Shown: positions 37,889 to 47,122 of the stretch, one piece after another
Layout: each line of letters opens with the position of its first letter
Numbering within the stretch: position 1 is the first letter of the stretch
Source: SLQH01 sp964612995
GTDB taxonomy: Bacteria > Planctomycetota > UBA11346
Assembly (NCBI GenBank): GCA_964612995.1
Contig: CAZTGE010000007.1
Coordinates: 1 to 55,505 of the forward strand
Direction: 5' to 3'
Length of the DNA: 55,505 bases
Notes under the pieces: generated by a model
What the model was told of the DNA's origin: nothing
The model's input: the letters and a program-made list of their open reading frames with translations, nothing else
Database searches by the model: none
Position numbers and translations under genes: made by a program

Positions 37889-38113
37889 GTAACCACTCAG
37901 GGGCTTCGCCCCTACGGTCCTCACTGCGTGAGGACCTACCCCTCTGGCTTTGTCGTGGTTCGCCTGAATCTGCCGGCAGATTCAGGCGTGGGCGGATCGG
38001 CTGCGCCGAAACGTATCCGCCCATCACCACTCGGCGCCAGACCCCATCGCGTACGATGGGGCCCCGGAAAAGGACGTGGTAACCACTCATGCCCGATGGG
38101 CCTGAGTGGTTAC
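37889..38113 (+). mobile_element. IS66-like MITE of 225 bp
   Basis: The ends are perfect 13-bp inverted repeats GTAACCACTCAGG (37889-37901 and complement at 38101-38113). They are flanked by identical 8-bp direct repeats CACGCCGC (37881-37888 and 38114-38121). GTAA tips and 8-bp duplications are the known hallmarks of the IS66 family. The interior is a string of hairpins: GGGGCTTCGCCCC, GGTCCTCA/TGAGGACC (37916-37936), a fully palindromic 26-mer (37962-37987), GGGCGGAT/ATCCGCCC and CCCCATCG/CGATGGGG. No coding capacity. It fills most of the 364-base gap between the sensor kinase and the dehydrogenase gene; the remainder shows nothing. Confidence 0.9.
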
Positions 38114-38196
38114 CACGCCGCGCCGACGCCCCGACCGTGGGTGCTTGCCCCCCATCGCAGCAGCACCAGACTGCACAGCCGCGAGGGAGACCATCC

Positions 38197-39165
38197 ATGA
38201 GCAAACGCATCCTCTTGACCACCACCAGCTACCAGGACACCCCGGGCGCCCATCACGCCCTGCTCGAGGAATCGGGCTACGAGATCGTGCGCGCGCGCGG
38301 ACCGTTGAACGAGGCGCAGATGCTCGAACTCCTGGCGGGCGAAGGCTTCGATGGTCTGCTCAACGGCGATGATGATATCAACCCCACGGTCATCGACGCA
38401 GCGCTGCCGCGGCTGAAGGTCATCGCCAAATATGGCATCGGGCTCGACTCGATCGATGTCGCGCACGCCACCAGCCGACAGATCCCGGTCCTGTTCACGC
38501 CCGGTGTCAACCACACCACCGTCGCCGAGCACACGGTGGGCCTGATGATCTGCATCGCCAAGCACTTCTGGTTCCACGTCCGCGCCGCCAAGGCCGGCGA
38601 GTGGAAGCGCCAGACCGGCCATGAGCTCTACGGCAAGACCCTCGGCGTGCTCGGGATGGGGCGCATCGGCAAGGAGGTCATCATCCGCTGCAAGGCGATG
38701 GGCATGACCCCGATCGCCCACGATGTCTACTGGGACGACGCCTTCGCCGCCGAACACGGGGTGGAGCGTGTGGAGGACCCCGACGCCGTCCTGCGGCGCG
38801 CCGACGTGCTCAGCCTGCACATGACCTTGACCGACGAGACCCGCGGCTACCTCGATGCCGCGCGCCTCGCGACGATGAAAGACGGCGCGATCGTGGTCAA
38901 CACCGGCCGCGGCGCCCTGACCATCGAAGCCGACGTGGCCGCGGCCTGCGAGTCGGGCAAGCTGCTCGGCTACGGCTGCGACGTGCTCGCCCAGGAGCCG
39001 ATGCGCACGCCCCACCCCTTCCAGACCGTCGACAACATCTTCGTCACCCCGCACGTCGGCAGCCGCACCTACGAGTCGGTCGAGCGTCAGGCTTTGCGGG
39101 CGACCCGCAACCTGATCAACTTTCTCGAGGGCGACAGCGACTACATCCAGGCCAACCCGTTCTGA
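38197..39165 (+). CDS. D-2-hydroxyacid dehydrogenase (phosphoglycerate dehydrogenase-like)
   Basis: A 322-residue NAD-dependent dehydrogenase from ATG 38197, with GAGGGAGACC upstream. Substrate domain halves flank a Rossmann domain with GVLGMGRIGKEVIIR (GxGxxG). Catalytic residues are visible: Arg in VNTGRGALT, Glu in VLAQEPMRT and His in VTPHVGSRTYESVE. NHTTVAEHTVGLMI is the usual interdomain signature. There is no ACT domain, so it is not a regulated SerA. The substrate is a D-2-hydroxyacid not fixed by sequence. It lies 42 bases before an Ldh2-type dehydrogenase, probably one operon. Confidence 0.9.
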   Translation: MSKRILLTTTSYQDTPGAHHALLEESGYEIVRARGPLNEAQMLELLAGEGFDGLLNGDDDINPTVIDAALPRLKVIAKYGIGLDSIDVAHATSRQIPVLFTPGVNHTTVAEHTVGLMICIAKHFWFHVRAAKAGEWKRQTGHELYGKTLGVLGMGRIGKEVIIRCKAMGMTPIAHDVYWDDAFAAEHGVERVEDPDAVLRRADVLSLHMTLTDETRGYLDAARLATMKDGAIVVNTGRGALTIEADVAAACESGKLLGYGCDVLAQEPMRTPHPFQTVDNIFVTPHVGSRTYESVERQALRATRNLINFLEGDSDYIQANPF

Positions 39166-39207
39166 GGCACGCAGAGCCTTCCACCGCAACAGCCAGGAAT
39201 CCGCAGC

Positions 39208-40305
39208 ATGACCCAGACCGACTACGTCCTTCCCCGCGACCTCCACGCCGAACTGGTGCAGCAGGCCTTCGCCAGGCGCGGCTACACCCCGGAGGAGTGC
39301 GCCGACGCCGCCCGCTTCTGTGAGCTCGCGGCCTGGCACGGGATCAAGACCCACAACGTGCTCAAGGCGGTCCACCTCGACGATCTGTTCGGCTCCAAAG
39401 TCGGCGGCTGCGTTCCCGGCGCGACCATCGAACGCCTGCCGCAGCGTTTCAAGGCGATCGAACGCTGGAACGCCAACAAGAAGCTCGGCCAGAGCTGCGC
39501 CTTCGCGGCGATGGACCGCTGCATGGAGCTGGCCGACGAATTCGGCGTTGGCATCGTGAGCATGGACAACGCCTTCCACTACCTCTGGGGTGGCGGCTAC
39601 GTCATCGACGCAGCCAAGAAAGGCTACATCGCCTACACCTGCTGCACCTCGGGCACCTCCGAGGTGGTCCCGTTCATGGGCAAGACACCGACCATGGGCA
39701 CCAACCCCCACAGCTGGGCCTTCCCGACCACCGAACAGCTCGGCTATCCGATCTGCATCGACTGGGCGACCAGCGCCGTGGCCATGGGCCGTGTGCAGCA
39801 GTACATCCGCGAGGGCAAGGAGCTGCCGCCGAATGCCGCGGTCGATGAGGCCGGCAACCCGACCACCGATCCCAATCGCGCCAAGAGCCTGCTGTTCTTC
39901 GGCGGTCACAAAGGCTACGGCCTGGGGCTGATCAACGAGCTGCTCGCCGCCTACACCGGCTGCGGCATCCCCAGCCTGCGTGGCGTCCACGGTGCCGGCG
40001 ACCCCGACGAGAAGCGCACCCCGAATTTCTACTTCCAGTGCATCCGGCCCGACGCCTTCTCCTGCGAGGACTTCCCCAAGGGCCGCGATCAGAACGCCAA
40101 TGTGGGCGCGGTACTGGCAGACATCCGCCAGCCGGGCAACGAGCACTGCCTGTTCCCGGGCCAGATCGAGGCCGAGGCCGCCGCGCGCAGCGCCGCGAAC
40201 GACGGCCTGCTGTTCACCCCCAAGGAGGTGGACGAACTCGCGCAGATCGCGGCCGAAGCGGGCGTCGCCTTCGACCGTGACACGCTGCGACGCGCCACGG
40301 CCTGA
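39208..40305 (+). CDS. Malate/L-lactate dehydrogenase family (Ldh2) oxidoreductase
   Basis: A 365-residue member of the Ldh2/ComC/YlbC-type NAD(P)-dependent family, whose fold is unrelated to classical Rossmann dehydrogenases. Features: the early catalytic-His region AAWHGIKTHNVLKAVH, MDNAFHYLWGGGYVIDAAKK, GTNPHSWAFPT (G-T-N-P cofactor motif) and GGHKGYGLGLINELLAAYTG. The family oxidises L-2-hydroxyacids such as malate, lactate, ureidoglycolate or sulfolactate. Paired with the D-type dehydrogenase upstream, it could complete an epimerisation through a shared keto acid. It converges on grpE. Confidence 0.9.
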   Translation: MTQTDYVLPRDLHAELVQQAFARRGYTPEECADAARFCELAAWHGIKTHNVLKAVHLDDLFGSKVGGCVPGATIERLPQRFKAIERWNANKKLGQSCAFAAMDRCMELADEFGVGIVSMDNAFHYLWGGGYVIDAAKKGYIAYTCCTSGTSEVVPFMGKTPTMGTNPHSWAFPTTEQLGYPICIDWATSAVAMGRVQQYIREGKELPPNAAVDEAGNPTTDPNRAKSLLFFGGHKGYGLGLINELLAAYTGCGIPSLRGVHGAGDPDEKRTPNFYFQCIRPDAFSCEDFPKGRDQNANVGAVLADIRQPGNEHCLFPGQIEAEAAARSAANDGLLFTPKEVDELAQIAAEAGVAFDRDTLRRATA

Positions 40306-40323
40306 TCCCGGCGGCAGCGCCAA

Positions 40324-40971
40324 TCAGGCGTCCGCGTCCTCCTGCTCGTCGCTCGGCTCGGCCGGAGGCGCTGCCGGCGGCTGTTCCTCTGCGGCTGGCG
40401 GCCGGGTCACGACCACCTGGGCGGCCCGGATGATCTGGTCGTGCAGGCGGTACCCGGCGCGAACCACCTCGATGATCGTCCCACGCGGATGACCGGGCTG
40501 TTCGATCTGGGCCACCACCTCGTGCATGCTCGGATCGAACACCCCTTCGGTCGGGATCGGCTCGATGCCGGCGTTGCCGAAGATCCCCAACAGATTGTCG
40601 CGGATCATGCTCACCCCGGTGGCGAAATCCTCGAAGCTCTCCGGGCTGGCGGCCTTGAGCGCGTGCTCGAAATTGTCCATCTCGACCAGCATCGGTGCCA
40701 CGAAGCGTGCCACCGAACGATCGCCGCTGACCGCCGCCTCGCGTCGCAGGCGTTTGCGCATGTTGTCGAAGTCGGCCTGACGTCGCGCCAGCTGCTCGCG
40801 CGCCTCGCTCAGTCTGGCCGTCAACTCGGCGACCTGCTCCTGCAACTCGGCGACCACCGCCCCAACCTCGCCGTCATCGTCGATCGCCTCTGCGGCCGCC
40901 TCCTGCGCCGCCGCCTCGCGGGCTTCGGCCTCGCGCTTGTCCTGCTTGTCTTGTTTGCGTCCCATGTTCAC
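40324..40971 (-). CDS. grpE: Nucleotide exchange factor GrpE
   Basis: A 215-residue protein. GrpE releases ADP from DnaK. The N-terminal charged coiled coil (AELQEQVAELTARLSEAREQ) is followed by RRQADFDNMRKRLRREAAVS, then VEMDNFEHALKA and FDPSMHEVVAQIEQPGHPRG with the conserved GYRLHDQIIRAAQVVV end. There is an acidic Pro-rich tail. GAGGAAACC precedes a GTG at 40971 by 5 bases; an ATG at 40965 is an alternative. It follows dnaJ by 59 bases on the same strand. dnaK is not in the window. Confidence 0.95.
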   Translation of the reverse strand: MNMGRKQDKQDKREAEAREAAAQEAAAEAIDDDGEVGAVVAELQEQVAELTARLSEAREQLARRQADFDNMRKRLRREAAVSGDRSVARFVAPMLVEMDNFEHALKAASPESFEDFATGVSMIRDNLLGIFGNAGIEPIPTEGVFDPSMHEVVAQIEQPGHPRGTIIEVVRAGYRLHDQIIRAAQVVVTRPPAAEEQPPAAPPAEPSDEQEDADA

Positions 40972-41030
40972 GGTTTCCTCATCACATGTGTCTCACGACC
41001 CCCGAGCCGGTCATCGGCCCGGCCGGGGGG

Positions 41031-42155
41031 CTACTCGAAGAAGTCGCGCAGCTTGGCGAAGAAGCTCTTCTGCTCGGGGATCTGTTTGCCCTCCAGGCTG
41101 GCGATCTCCTTGAGCAGTTCGCGGTAGCGGCCGGTGACCTTCTTGGGCACCTTGATGTCGACCACCACCAGCTGATCACCCCGACGGCGATATTCGTCCT
41201 CGATGCCCTGCCCGCGCATGCGCAGCACGTCGCCGGGCTGGCTGCCCGCCGGGATCTTCAGCTTGGCCCGGCCGTCGAGCGTCGGCACCTCCATCTCGGT
41301 GCCGAGCGCAGCCTGGGCGAAGCTCACCGGCAGCTTGCAGACCAGATTGTTGCCGTGGCGCTCGAAGACCTCGTGCGGTCTGACGCTGATGTAGACGTAG
41401 AGATCGCCACGCGGCCCTCCGCCGCGGCCGGGCTCGCCCTCGCTGGCGATCCGCAGCCGGCTGCCGTCCTCGATGCCCGACGGGATCCGCACCTTGATCG
41501 TCGCCTTCTGCGGCACCGATCCGCTCCCATGGCAGCTGTTGCAGGGATCGGCGATCACCTGCCCGCGTCCACCGCAGCTCGGGCAGGTGGTCTGGACCAC
41601 GAAGAAGCCCTGCCCCTGGCGCACCATGCCCGCACCGCCGCAGGTCGGGCAGGGCCGCGGGGCGGTACCGCTGGCGCAGCCGCTGCCGCCACACTCGTCA
41701 CAGGGTTCGTTGCGCCTGAGATCGATCGTCTTGGTGCAGCCGTGAGCCGCCTCCTTGAGCGAGATCTCCACGCTGAGCTTGAGGCTCGCGCCCTGATTGG
41801 CGGCCCGGCCGCGGCCACCACCACCGCCGCCGAAGAAGCTGTCGAAGATCGAGCCGCCGCCGAAGATGTCACCGAAGGCGCTGAAGATGTCCTCCATCGA
41901 GGAGAAGCCGCCACCGGCGTGCCCCATGCCTTCGACCCCGGCATGGCCGAACTGATCGTAACGCTTGCGCTTGTCCGCATCCGAGAGCACCTCGTAGGCC
42001 TCGGCCGCCTCCTTGAACTTGGCCTCGGCGCTGCCGTCGTCCGGGTTGCGGTCGGGATGATAGCGCATCGCCAGCTTGCGGTAGGCGCGCTTGATCGTCG
42101 CGTCGTTGGCGTCCCGTTCGACCCCCAGTACCTCGTAATAGTCACGTTTCGACAT
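41031..42155 (-). CDS. dnaJ: Chaperone protein DnaJ
   Basis: A 374-residue type I Hsp40, co-chaperone that stimulates DnaK ATPase and delivers substrates. The J domain (1-70) has YYEVLGVERDANDATIKRAY and the HPD in MRYHPDRNP. A Gly/Phe-rich segment (about 75-130) precedes four zinc motifs CDECGGSGC, CPTCGGAG, CPSCGGRG and CNSCHGSG. The C-terminal substrate domains end in FFAKLRDFFE. First gene of a dnaJ-grpE unit, the reverse of the common grpE-dnaK-dnaJ order. I found no CIRCE operator upstream. Confidence 0.97.
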   Translation of the reverse strand: MSKRDYYEVLGVERDANDATIKRAYRKLAMRYHPDRNPDDGSAEAKFKEAAEAYEVLSDADKRKRYDQFGHAGVEGMGHAGGGFSSMEDIFSAFGDIFGGGSIFDSFFGGGGGGRGRAANQGASLKLSVEISLKEAAHGCTKTIDLRRNEPCDECGGSGCASGTAPRPCPTCGGAGMVRQGQGFFVVQTTCPSCGGRGQVIADPCNSCHGSGSVPQKATIKVRIPSGIEDGSRLRIASEGEPGRGGGPRGDLYVYISVRPHEVFERHGNNLVCKLPVSFAQAALGTEMEVPTLDGRAKLKIPAGSQPGDVLRMRGQGIEDEYRRRGDQLVVVDIKVPKKVTGRYRELLKEIASLEGKQIPEQKSFFAKLRDFFE

Positions 42156-42352
42156 ACATCGGCTCCATGGCTCCGGTCATTTCGACCGGAAACCGACGCT
42201 GATATAGCACATGGCGGTCCAAGCAACTGCGGATCCAAACTCCGCGCACACTGGACCGAAACGCTGGATCGCGTGCACATCCGACCCCAATCCGGTTGGA
42301 TCGACCTGCTCGATCGCCCGGATGCGCCATGTCGACAGGATCGAATGTGCTC

Positions 42353-42880
42353 TCAGTCGCCGCCGCCACCGGCCGCCGGTGCCTCCGGAGCAGGCTGGGG
42401 CTCCTTCAGTGGTGGCGCCGGCTCGCGAGCCGGCGCGGGGGTGGGCTCCGGGGCTGGCTCCGTCTCCGCTTCGCCGGCTCCAGGATCGAGCTGCTCGTCG
42501 CGCAACAGCTCCTGGGCCAGCGCATCGATCTGGGTACGCAGACGCGCCACCACCTTCGGTGCACGCTGCGCCAGTTCGGGATCGAGCTCGGCGAAGCGTG
42601 CACGCGCGGTGATGAAACAGGTGCCGGCGGCGTCGGCCTGCCGCACCCGCAGGTAGGCGCGCGCATCGTCGAGCTGATCGGTGATCGCGGCGACGGCAGC
42701 GGTCTGGCTCTCGCTCAACGCCTCGACCTCGGCCTCGGCTTCAGCGGTGTAGCGGTCCAGCTCCGCCTGGGCCCGCGCGACCACCTCGGGATCGAGTTCG
42801 GGCTGGTCATCGTCGGCCGCAACCAGCAGCGACCCGGCCATGACGCACAGACACAACAGAGCACGAATGGTGCGGTGCAT
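42353..42880 (-). CDS. Small secreted protein with a Pro-rich tail, function unknown
   Basis: A 175-residue protein with signal peptide MHRTIRALLCLCVMAGSLLV and cleavage near AA-DDDQ. Residues about 30-125 are helical (ARAQAELDRYTAEAEAEVEA and PKVVARLRTQIDALAQELLR) with a single Cys (TCFITARARF). Residues about 130-175 are repeats of Pro-Glu-Ala ending in GGGGD, likely disordered. No known family. It lies 9 bases downstream of the hisF stop, so it may be expressed with hisHF. The 197 bases between it and dnaJ (42156-42352) hold no gene that I can see. Confidence 0.75.
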   Translation of the reverse strand: MHRTIRALLCLCVMAGSLLVAADDDQPELDPEVVARAQAELDRYTAEAEAEVEALSESQTAAVAAITDQLDDARAYLRVRQADAAGTCFITARARFAELDPELAQRAPKVVARLRTQIDALAQELLRDEQLDPGAGEAETEPAPEPTPAPAREPAPPLKEPQPAPEAPAAGGGGD

Positions 42881-42889
42881 CGGGTTCCC

Positions 42890-43663
42890 CTATCGCACGG
42901 CGACGCCGGCCGCGCGCATGGCGTCCTTGATCGCCGTGACCGTGTAATCGCCATAATGGACCATGCTGGCGATCAGGGCGGCGTCGGCCCGGCCCTCGGT
43001 CACGGCCTCGATCAGGTGACGCGGTTCACCCGCCCCACCTGACGCGATGACCGGGATCCGCACCGCGTCCGCGATCGTGCGTGTGATCTCCAGCTCATAG
43101 CCCTCGCGCACGCCGTCGGTGTCGATGGCATTGAGACAGATCTCGCCCGCGCCACGCCGTTCGGCCTCCCGCGCCCAGGCGACCGCGTCACGGCCGGTCG
43201 GCGTCCGCCCGCCGGCGATGACCACCTCGTAACCGGAGGGGATCGCCGTGCTCGGCTCCACCCTGCGCGCATCCATGCCCAGGACCACGCACTGGCTGCC
43301 GAAGGCTCGCGCACCGCGGGTGATCAGCTCCGGATCACGCACTGCCGGCGAGTTCACGCTGACCTTCTCCGCTCCCGCCAGCAGCACGTCGCGCATGCAA
43401 TCCACGCTGTCGATGCCACCGCCGACGCTGAAAGGGATGAACACCGCTGCCGCCACCCGTTCGACCACATCGATGATCAGCTGACGCTTCTCGGCCGAGG
43501 CGGTGATGTCGTAGAACACCAGCTCGTCGACCCCCTGCTCGTAATAGCGCCGGGCGTAGACCACCGGGTCGCCGATGTCGACGTTGCCCTTGAAGCGGAC
43601 GCCCTTGGTGACCTGTCCGGCGCGGACGTCGAGGCACACGATGACCCGTTTGAGCAATGCCAT
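42890..43663 (-). CDS. hisF: Imidazole glycerol phosphate synthase subunit HisF
   Basis: A 257-residue TIM-barrel cyclase that with HisH makes IGP and AICAR in histidine synthesis. From ATG 43663: LLKRVIVCLDVRAGQVTKGV (catalytic Asp11-equivalent), FIPFSVGGGIDSVDCM, KVSVNSPAV, VVLGMDARRVE (second catalytic Asp region), ICLNAIDTDGVREGYELEI and VIASGGAGEPRHLIEAVTEG. Full length and all motifs present. It follows hisH by 54 bases on the same strand. Confidence 0.97.
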   Translation of the reverse strand: MALLKRVIVCLDVRAGQVTKGVRFKGNVDIGDPVVYARRYYEQGVDELVFYDITASAEKRQLIIDVVERVAAAVFIPFSVGGGIDSVDCMRDVLLAGAEKVSVNSPAVRDPELITRGARAFGSQCVVLGMDARRVEPSTAIPSGYEVVIAGGRTPTGRDAVAWAREAERRGAGEICLNAIDTDGVREGYELEITRTIADAVRIPVIASGGAGEPRHLIEAVTEGRADAALIASMVHYGDYTVTAIKDAMRAAGVAVR

Positions 43664-43717
43664 GGATGCATCCTTCGCCGCCCCCCGCCCAGTCAAGCGC
43701 AGGGGGCCGCGCACAGC

Positions 43718-44326
43718 TCAGCTGCAGAAGTCCCGCAGCAGACCCAGACCGACCGGCCCGCTCTTCTCGGGATGGAACTGGAATGCGACCAGATTGTCGC
43801 GCCGGACCCCGGCACAGAACCGGACCCCGTGATCGCAGCGCGCGATGGTCATCGCCGGGGCATCGGGCTCGCAGTAGTAGCTGTGCACGAAGTAGAACGC
43901 CGCACCCGGCTCCACCCTGGCCGCCAAGGGCTCGTCTGCGGCGAAAGCCACCGGGTTCCAGCCCATGTGCGGCACCTTCAATCCCGGATCCGAGAGGTCG
44001 AAGCGCCGCACCCGGCCGGGGAGGATCCCGAGGCAATCGGTGCCGCCGTCCTCCTCGCTGTGCTCGAAGAGCAGCTGCATGCCCACGCAGATTCCCAGCA
44101 CCGGTTTGCCGGCAGCGATCGCCTCACGCAAGGCCACATCCATGCCCAATTCACGCAGGTTGGCCATGCAACTGGCCGCTGCGCCGACACCGGGGAAGAT
44201 CACGCGTCGCGAGGCCCGGACCACGTCGATGTCGTGCGTGACCGCGGCCGCGACGCCGAGCTGCGCCAGGGCCCGTTGGACCGAGGTCAGGTTGCCGGCG
44301 CGGTAGTCGATGATCGCGATGCTCAT
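43718..44326 (-). CDS. hisH: Imidazole glycerol phosphate synthase subunit HisH
   Basis: A 202-residue class I glutamine amidotransferase that feeds ammonia to HisF. ATG 44326 follows CAGGGGAGCGACC; the frame extends upstream only into the MITE copy C. It opens MSIAIIDYRAGNLTSVQRAL, FPGVGAAASCMANLRE forms the oxyanion region, and the nucleophile Cys80 lies in PVLGICVGMQLLFEHSEE. The His-Glu pair is in AFQFHPEKSG, and KVPHMGWNPV is also conserved. hisH-hisF make a two-gene unit; other his genes are not in the window. Confidence 0.97.
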   Translation of the reverse strand: MSIAIIDYRAGNLTSVQRALAQLGVAAAVTHDIDVVRASRRVIFPGVGAAASCMANLRELGMDVALREAIAAGKPVLGICVGMQLLFEHSEEDGGTDCLGILPGRVRRFDLSDPGLKVPHMGWNPVAFAADEPLAARVEPGAAFYFVHSYYCEPDAPAMTIARCDHGVRFCAGVRRDNLVAFQFHPEKSGPVGLGLLRDFCS

Positions 44327-44407
44327 GGTCGCTCCCCTGCTCGCGCTGACGACGGTACCGCGCCCTGACCCCGGACAACCGCGGAAACGCTTCGTGTGCT
44401 GACGCCC

Positions 44408-44570
44408 CAGGGCGACTCGAAGCTCGCAGCTGAGGGCCATGCCTCGCCTCCACCTGCGCCACTATGGCCCAGGCACCAAAGAGAGCCGGGCGGTTGGACG
44501 CAGGCGGAGGCGACGCCAGGCATGCCGGCCTGGTGATCGGCGCTCCCGGGGTGAGCTTCGAGTCGCTCTG
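44408..44570 (-). mobile_element. MITE-like palindromic element, copy C (inverse orientation)
   Basis: A 163-bp element, judged inverse by the loop, which here reads CCAAAGAGAGCCGGGCGG. The ends CAGGGCGACTCGAAGCTCG and its complement differ at two positions. Flanks GCTGACGCCC (44398-44407) and GCTGACACGC (44571-44580) agree at 8 of 10 positions, a decayed target duplication. It sits in the 300-base region between the divergent hisH and xth genes. Confidence 0.85.
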
Positions 44571-44626
44571 GCTGACACGCCGGCTCACGCCTTGCACCGC
44601 GATTCCGTTGACGATGCTGCCGGCGC

Positions 44627-45394
<768 letters not shown>

Positions 45395-45460
45395 TCGCCG
45401 CACATCGCCTCGCGGCCGCCAGGGCGCACCACACCGTCGCAGGCTCGCTGGCGGCGCGCA

Positions 45461-45781
45461 GTGCGCATCGTGCGCGGCGGCAGCGGCAGCGACCCCCTGC
45501 CGGTCGACAGCGCCGCCTGCTGGCGCACCGAGACCGATACCCAGCTCGCAGCCGATGGCAGCCTGCAGCTCACGGTCCATCCCAACGAGCTGGTCTGTGT
45601 CCTGCTCGCCGCGCCACTGCGGCGTCACGTGCGCCTGCACCTCGATCCGGCCGCTGCTCTGACGGTCACCTGCCAACCCGGCGACCGGATCGACGACACC
45701 GCGCCCTACGACTTCACCCACCTGCTGCCTGCCGCGGACCACAGCCTGCACCTGCTGCGACAAGCCGACGGCGACGGCTGA
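45461..45781 (+). CDS. Small protein of unknown function
   Basis: A 106-residue frame starting at GTG 45461, beginning MRIVRGGSGSDPLPVDSAAC, then LQLTVHPNELVCVLLAAPLR and a DFTHLLPAADHSLHLLR segment. There is no signal peptide, membrane span or recognised domain. It fills the gap between xth (66 bases upstream, same strand) and the converging mnmE (14 bases). No clear ribosome binding site. Probably real because it neatly fills the gap, but it could be a chance frame. Confidence 0.5.
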   Translation: MRIVRGGSGSDPLPVDSAACWRTETDTQLAADGSLQLTVHPNELVCVLLAAPLRRHVRLHLDPAAALTVTCQPGDRIDDTAPYDFTHLLPAADHSLHLLRQADGDG

Positions 45782-45795
45782 GCCACCGTGATCGG

Positions 45796-47067
45796 CTACT
45801 TGCCGATACAGAAGCGGGCGAAAATGGCATCGAGCACCGCATCCGGCGTGCTCGCGCCGAGCAGCTCGTCGAGCAGCGTGGTCGCACGCTCGAGCTCGGC
45901 GGCCAGCAGCTCGTCGCTCGGCAACTGCTGCTCCAGCCCGCTGAGCAGCGCGACCACCGCCGCCAGACGTCGTTGCTGCTCGGGATCGGCATCGGCAGTA
46001 CCGCCGAGCTGCCGCTCAACCAGCTCCGCGAGCTCCACGAGCCCGGTACGCGCATGCGCGCTGAGCGCGATCTGCACCCCTGGCGCAGCGGAGCCGAGGT
46101 CACACTTGGTCGCCACCCGGAGCACCGGCGCCACCAACCGTGGCGGCTCGACCGAGGCATCGGGGGCGAGACAGATCAGAACCAGGTCGGCGCGATCGAG
46201 CAGCGCACGCGCCTCGCGCTGCGCTGAGCGATCGGGGCCGGTGGCGGTGGCCAGCAGACCCGGGGTGTCGATCAGCCGCACGGTACGCCCGGGCAGGCGC
46301 CACGGCGCCGCGAGCCAGTCGCGGGTGGTGCCGGGCGTGGAACTCACCAGCGCCTGATGCCCGGTGAGTGCGGTGAACAACGCGCTCTTGCCGGCGTTGG
46401 CCGCACCGCTCAGCACCACCGTCGGCTCGCGCCCGAGATCGTCGGCGGCACGACACCAGCGGGCCACGATCGCGCGCACCGCAGCACACTCCGCGCGCAG
46501 GGCCACCGGATCATAGGCGGCGACGTCCTCCTCCTCGATGAAGTCCAGCCCCGCCTCGACCGCGGCGCGCAGCTCGATCAGCCGCCTCCGCGCCGGTTCG
46601 AGTTCGGCCGCCAGGGCCCCCTGCAACCGCTGCACCGCCCGCTGCAATGCATCCTCGTCGCCGGCACGGGCCACGGCCAGGATCGCACTGGCCTGATCGA
46701 GATCGATCACCCCGTTGGCGTAGGCCCGGCGCGAGAACTCGCCCGGACCCGCCGCCTGCGCCCCGGCGGCACGCAGGGCCGCGAGCCCCGCGTCCACCAC
46801 CGCGGCCGAACCGGGAACCAGGATCTCGATCAGGTCCTCGCCGGTAAAGCTGCGTCCGGCCGGGTAGAAGCAGGCCTCGCAGGGGCACTCCCCCGCGCTC
46901 AGGCGCCAGCATCCCGTGTGCCGCCGCCAGCCCTCCAGGCGGACGGCCAGGCCGGCCGCGGCAGCGATGGTCGACGCGTGCGCGCCGCTCAGGCGCAGCA
47001 GCGCGGCCGCGCCACCGATCCCGGTGGCACAGGCACAGATGGTCGGGGGCTCGCTGCTGTGCTGCAT
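45796..47067 (-). CDS. mnmE: tRNA modification GTPase MnmE (TrmE)
   Basis: A 423-residue GTPase that with MnmG modifies the wobble uridine of several tRNAs. From ATG 47067: PTICACATGIGGAAALLRLS (formyl-THF-binding domain), GRSFTGEDLIEILVPGS and PGEFSRRAYANGVIDLDQA. G domain: G1 SGAANAGKSALF, G2 TPGTTRDW, G3 IDTPG, G4 TKCD. The C-terminus ends in the diagnostic FCIGK with the catalytic Cys. Slightly short for the family (about 450) but complete. yidC lies 55 bases upstream on the same strand, the classical neighbourhood. Confidence 0.95.
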   Translation of the reverse strand: MQHSSEPPTICACATGIGGAAALLRLSGAHASTIAAAAGLAVRLEGWRRHTGCWRLSAGECPCEACFYPAGRSFTGEDLIEILVPGSAAVVDAGLAALRAAGAQAAGPGEFSRRAYANGVIDLDQASAILAVARAGDEDALQRAVQRLQGALAAELEPARRRLIELRAAVEAGLDFIEEEDVAAYDPVALRAECAAVRAIVARWCRAADDLGREPTVVLSGAANAGKSALFTALTGHQALVSSTPGTTRDWLAAPWRLPGRTVRLIDTPGLLATATGPDRSAQREARALLDRADLVLICLAPDASVEPPRLVAPVLRVATKCDLGSAAPGVQIALSAHARTGLVELAELVERQLGGTADADPEQQRRLAAVVALLSGLEQQLPSDELLAAELERATTLLDELLGASTPDAVLDAIFARFCIGK

Positions 47068-47095
47068 CGCTGTGCTGCCCACCGCGCCGACCCGG

Positions 47096-47115
47096 CGGCG
47101 GCCCACAGGCCGCCG
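47096..47115 (-). terminator. Hairpin between yidC and mnmE
   Basis: CGGCGGCC (47096-47103) pairs with GGCCGCCG (47108-47115) around a CACA loop in the 55-base gap after the yidC stop. Without a U-tract it is more likely an attenuating or mRNA-stabilising hairpin than a full terminator. Confidence 0.4.
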
Positions 47116-47122
47116 CGCTCGA

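Noticed and set aside
42172..42190. Small hairpin in the dnaJ leader as a possible RNA thermometer
   Set aside because: Only a 7-bp stem (TCCGGTC/GACCGGA), and it does not cover the ribosome binding site, so no thermosensor pattern can be supported.
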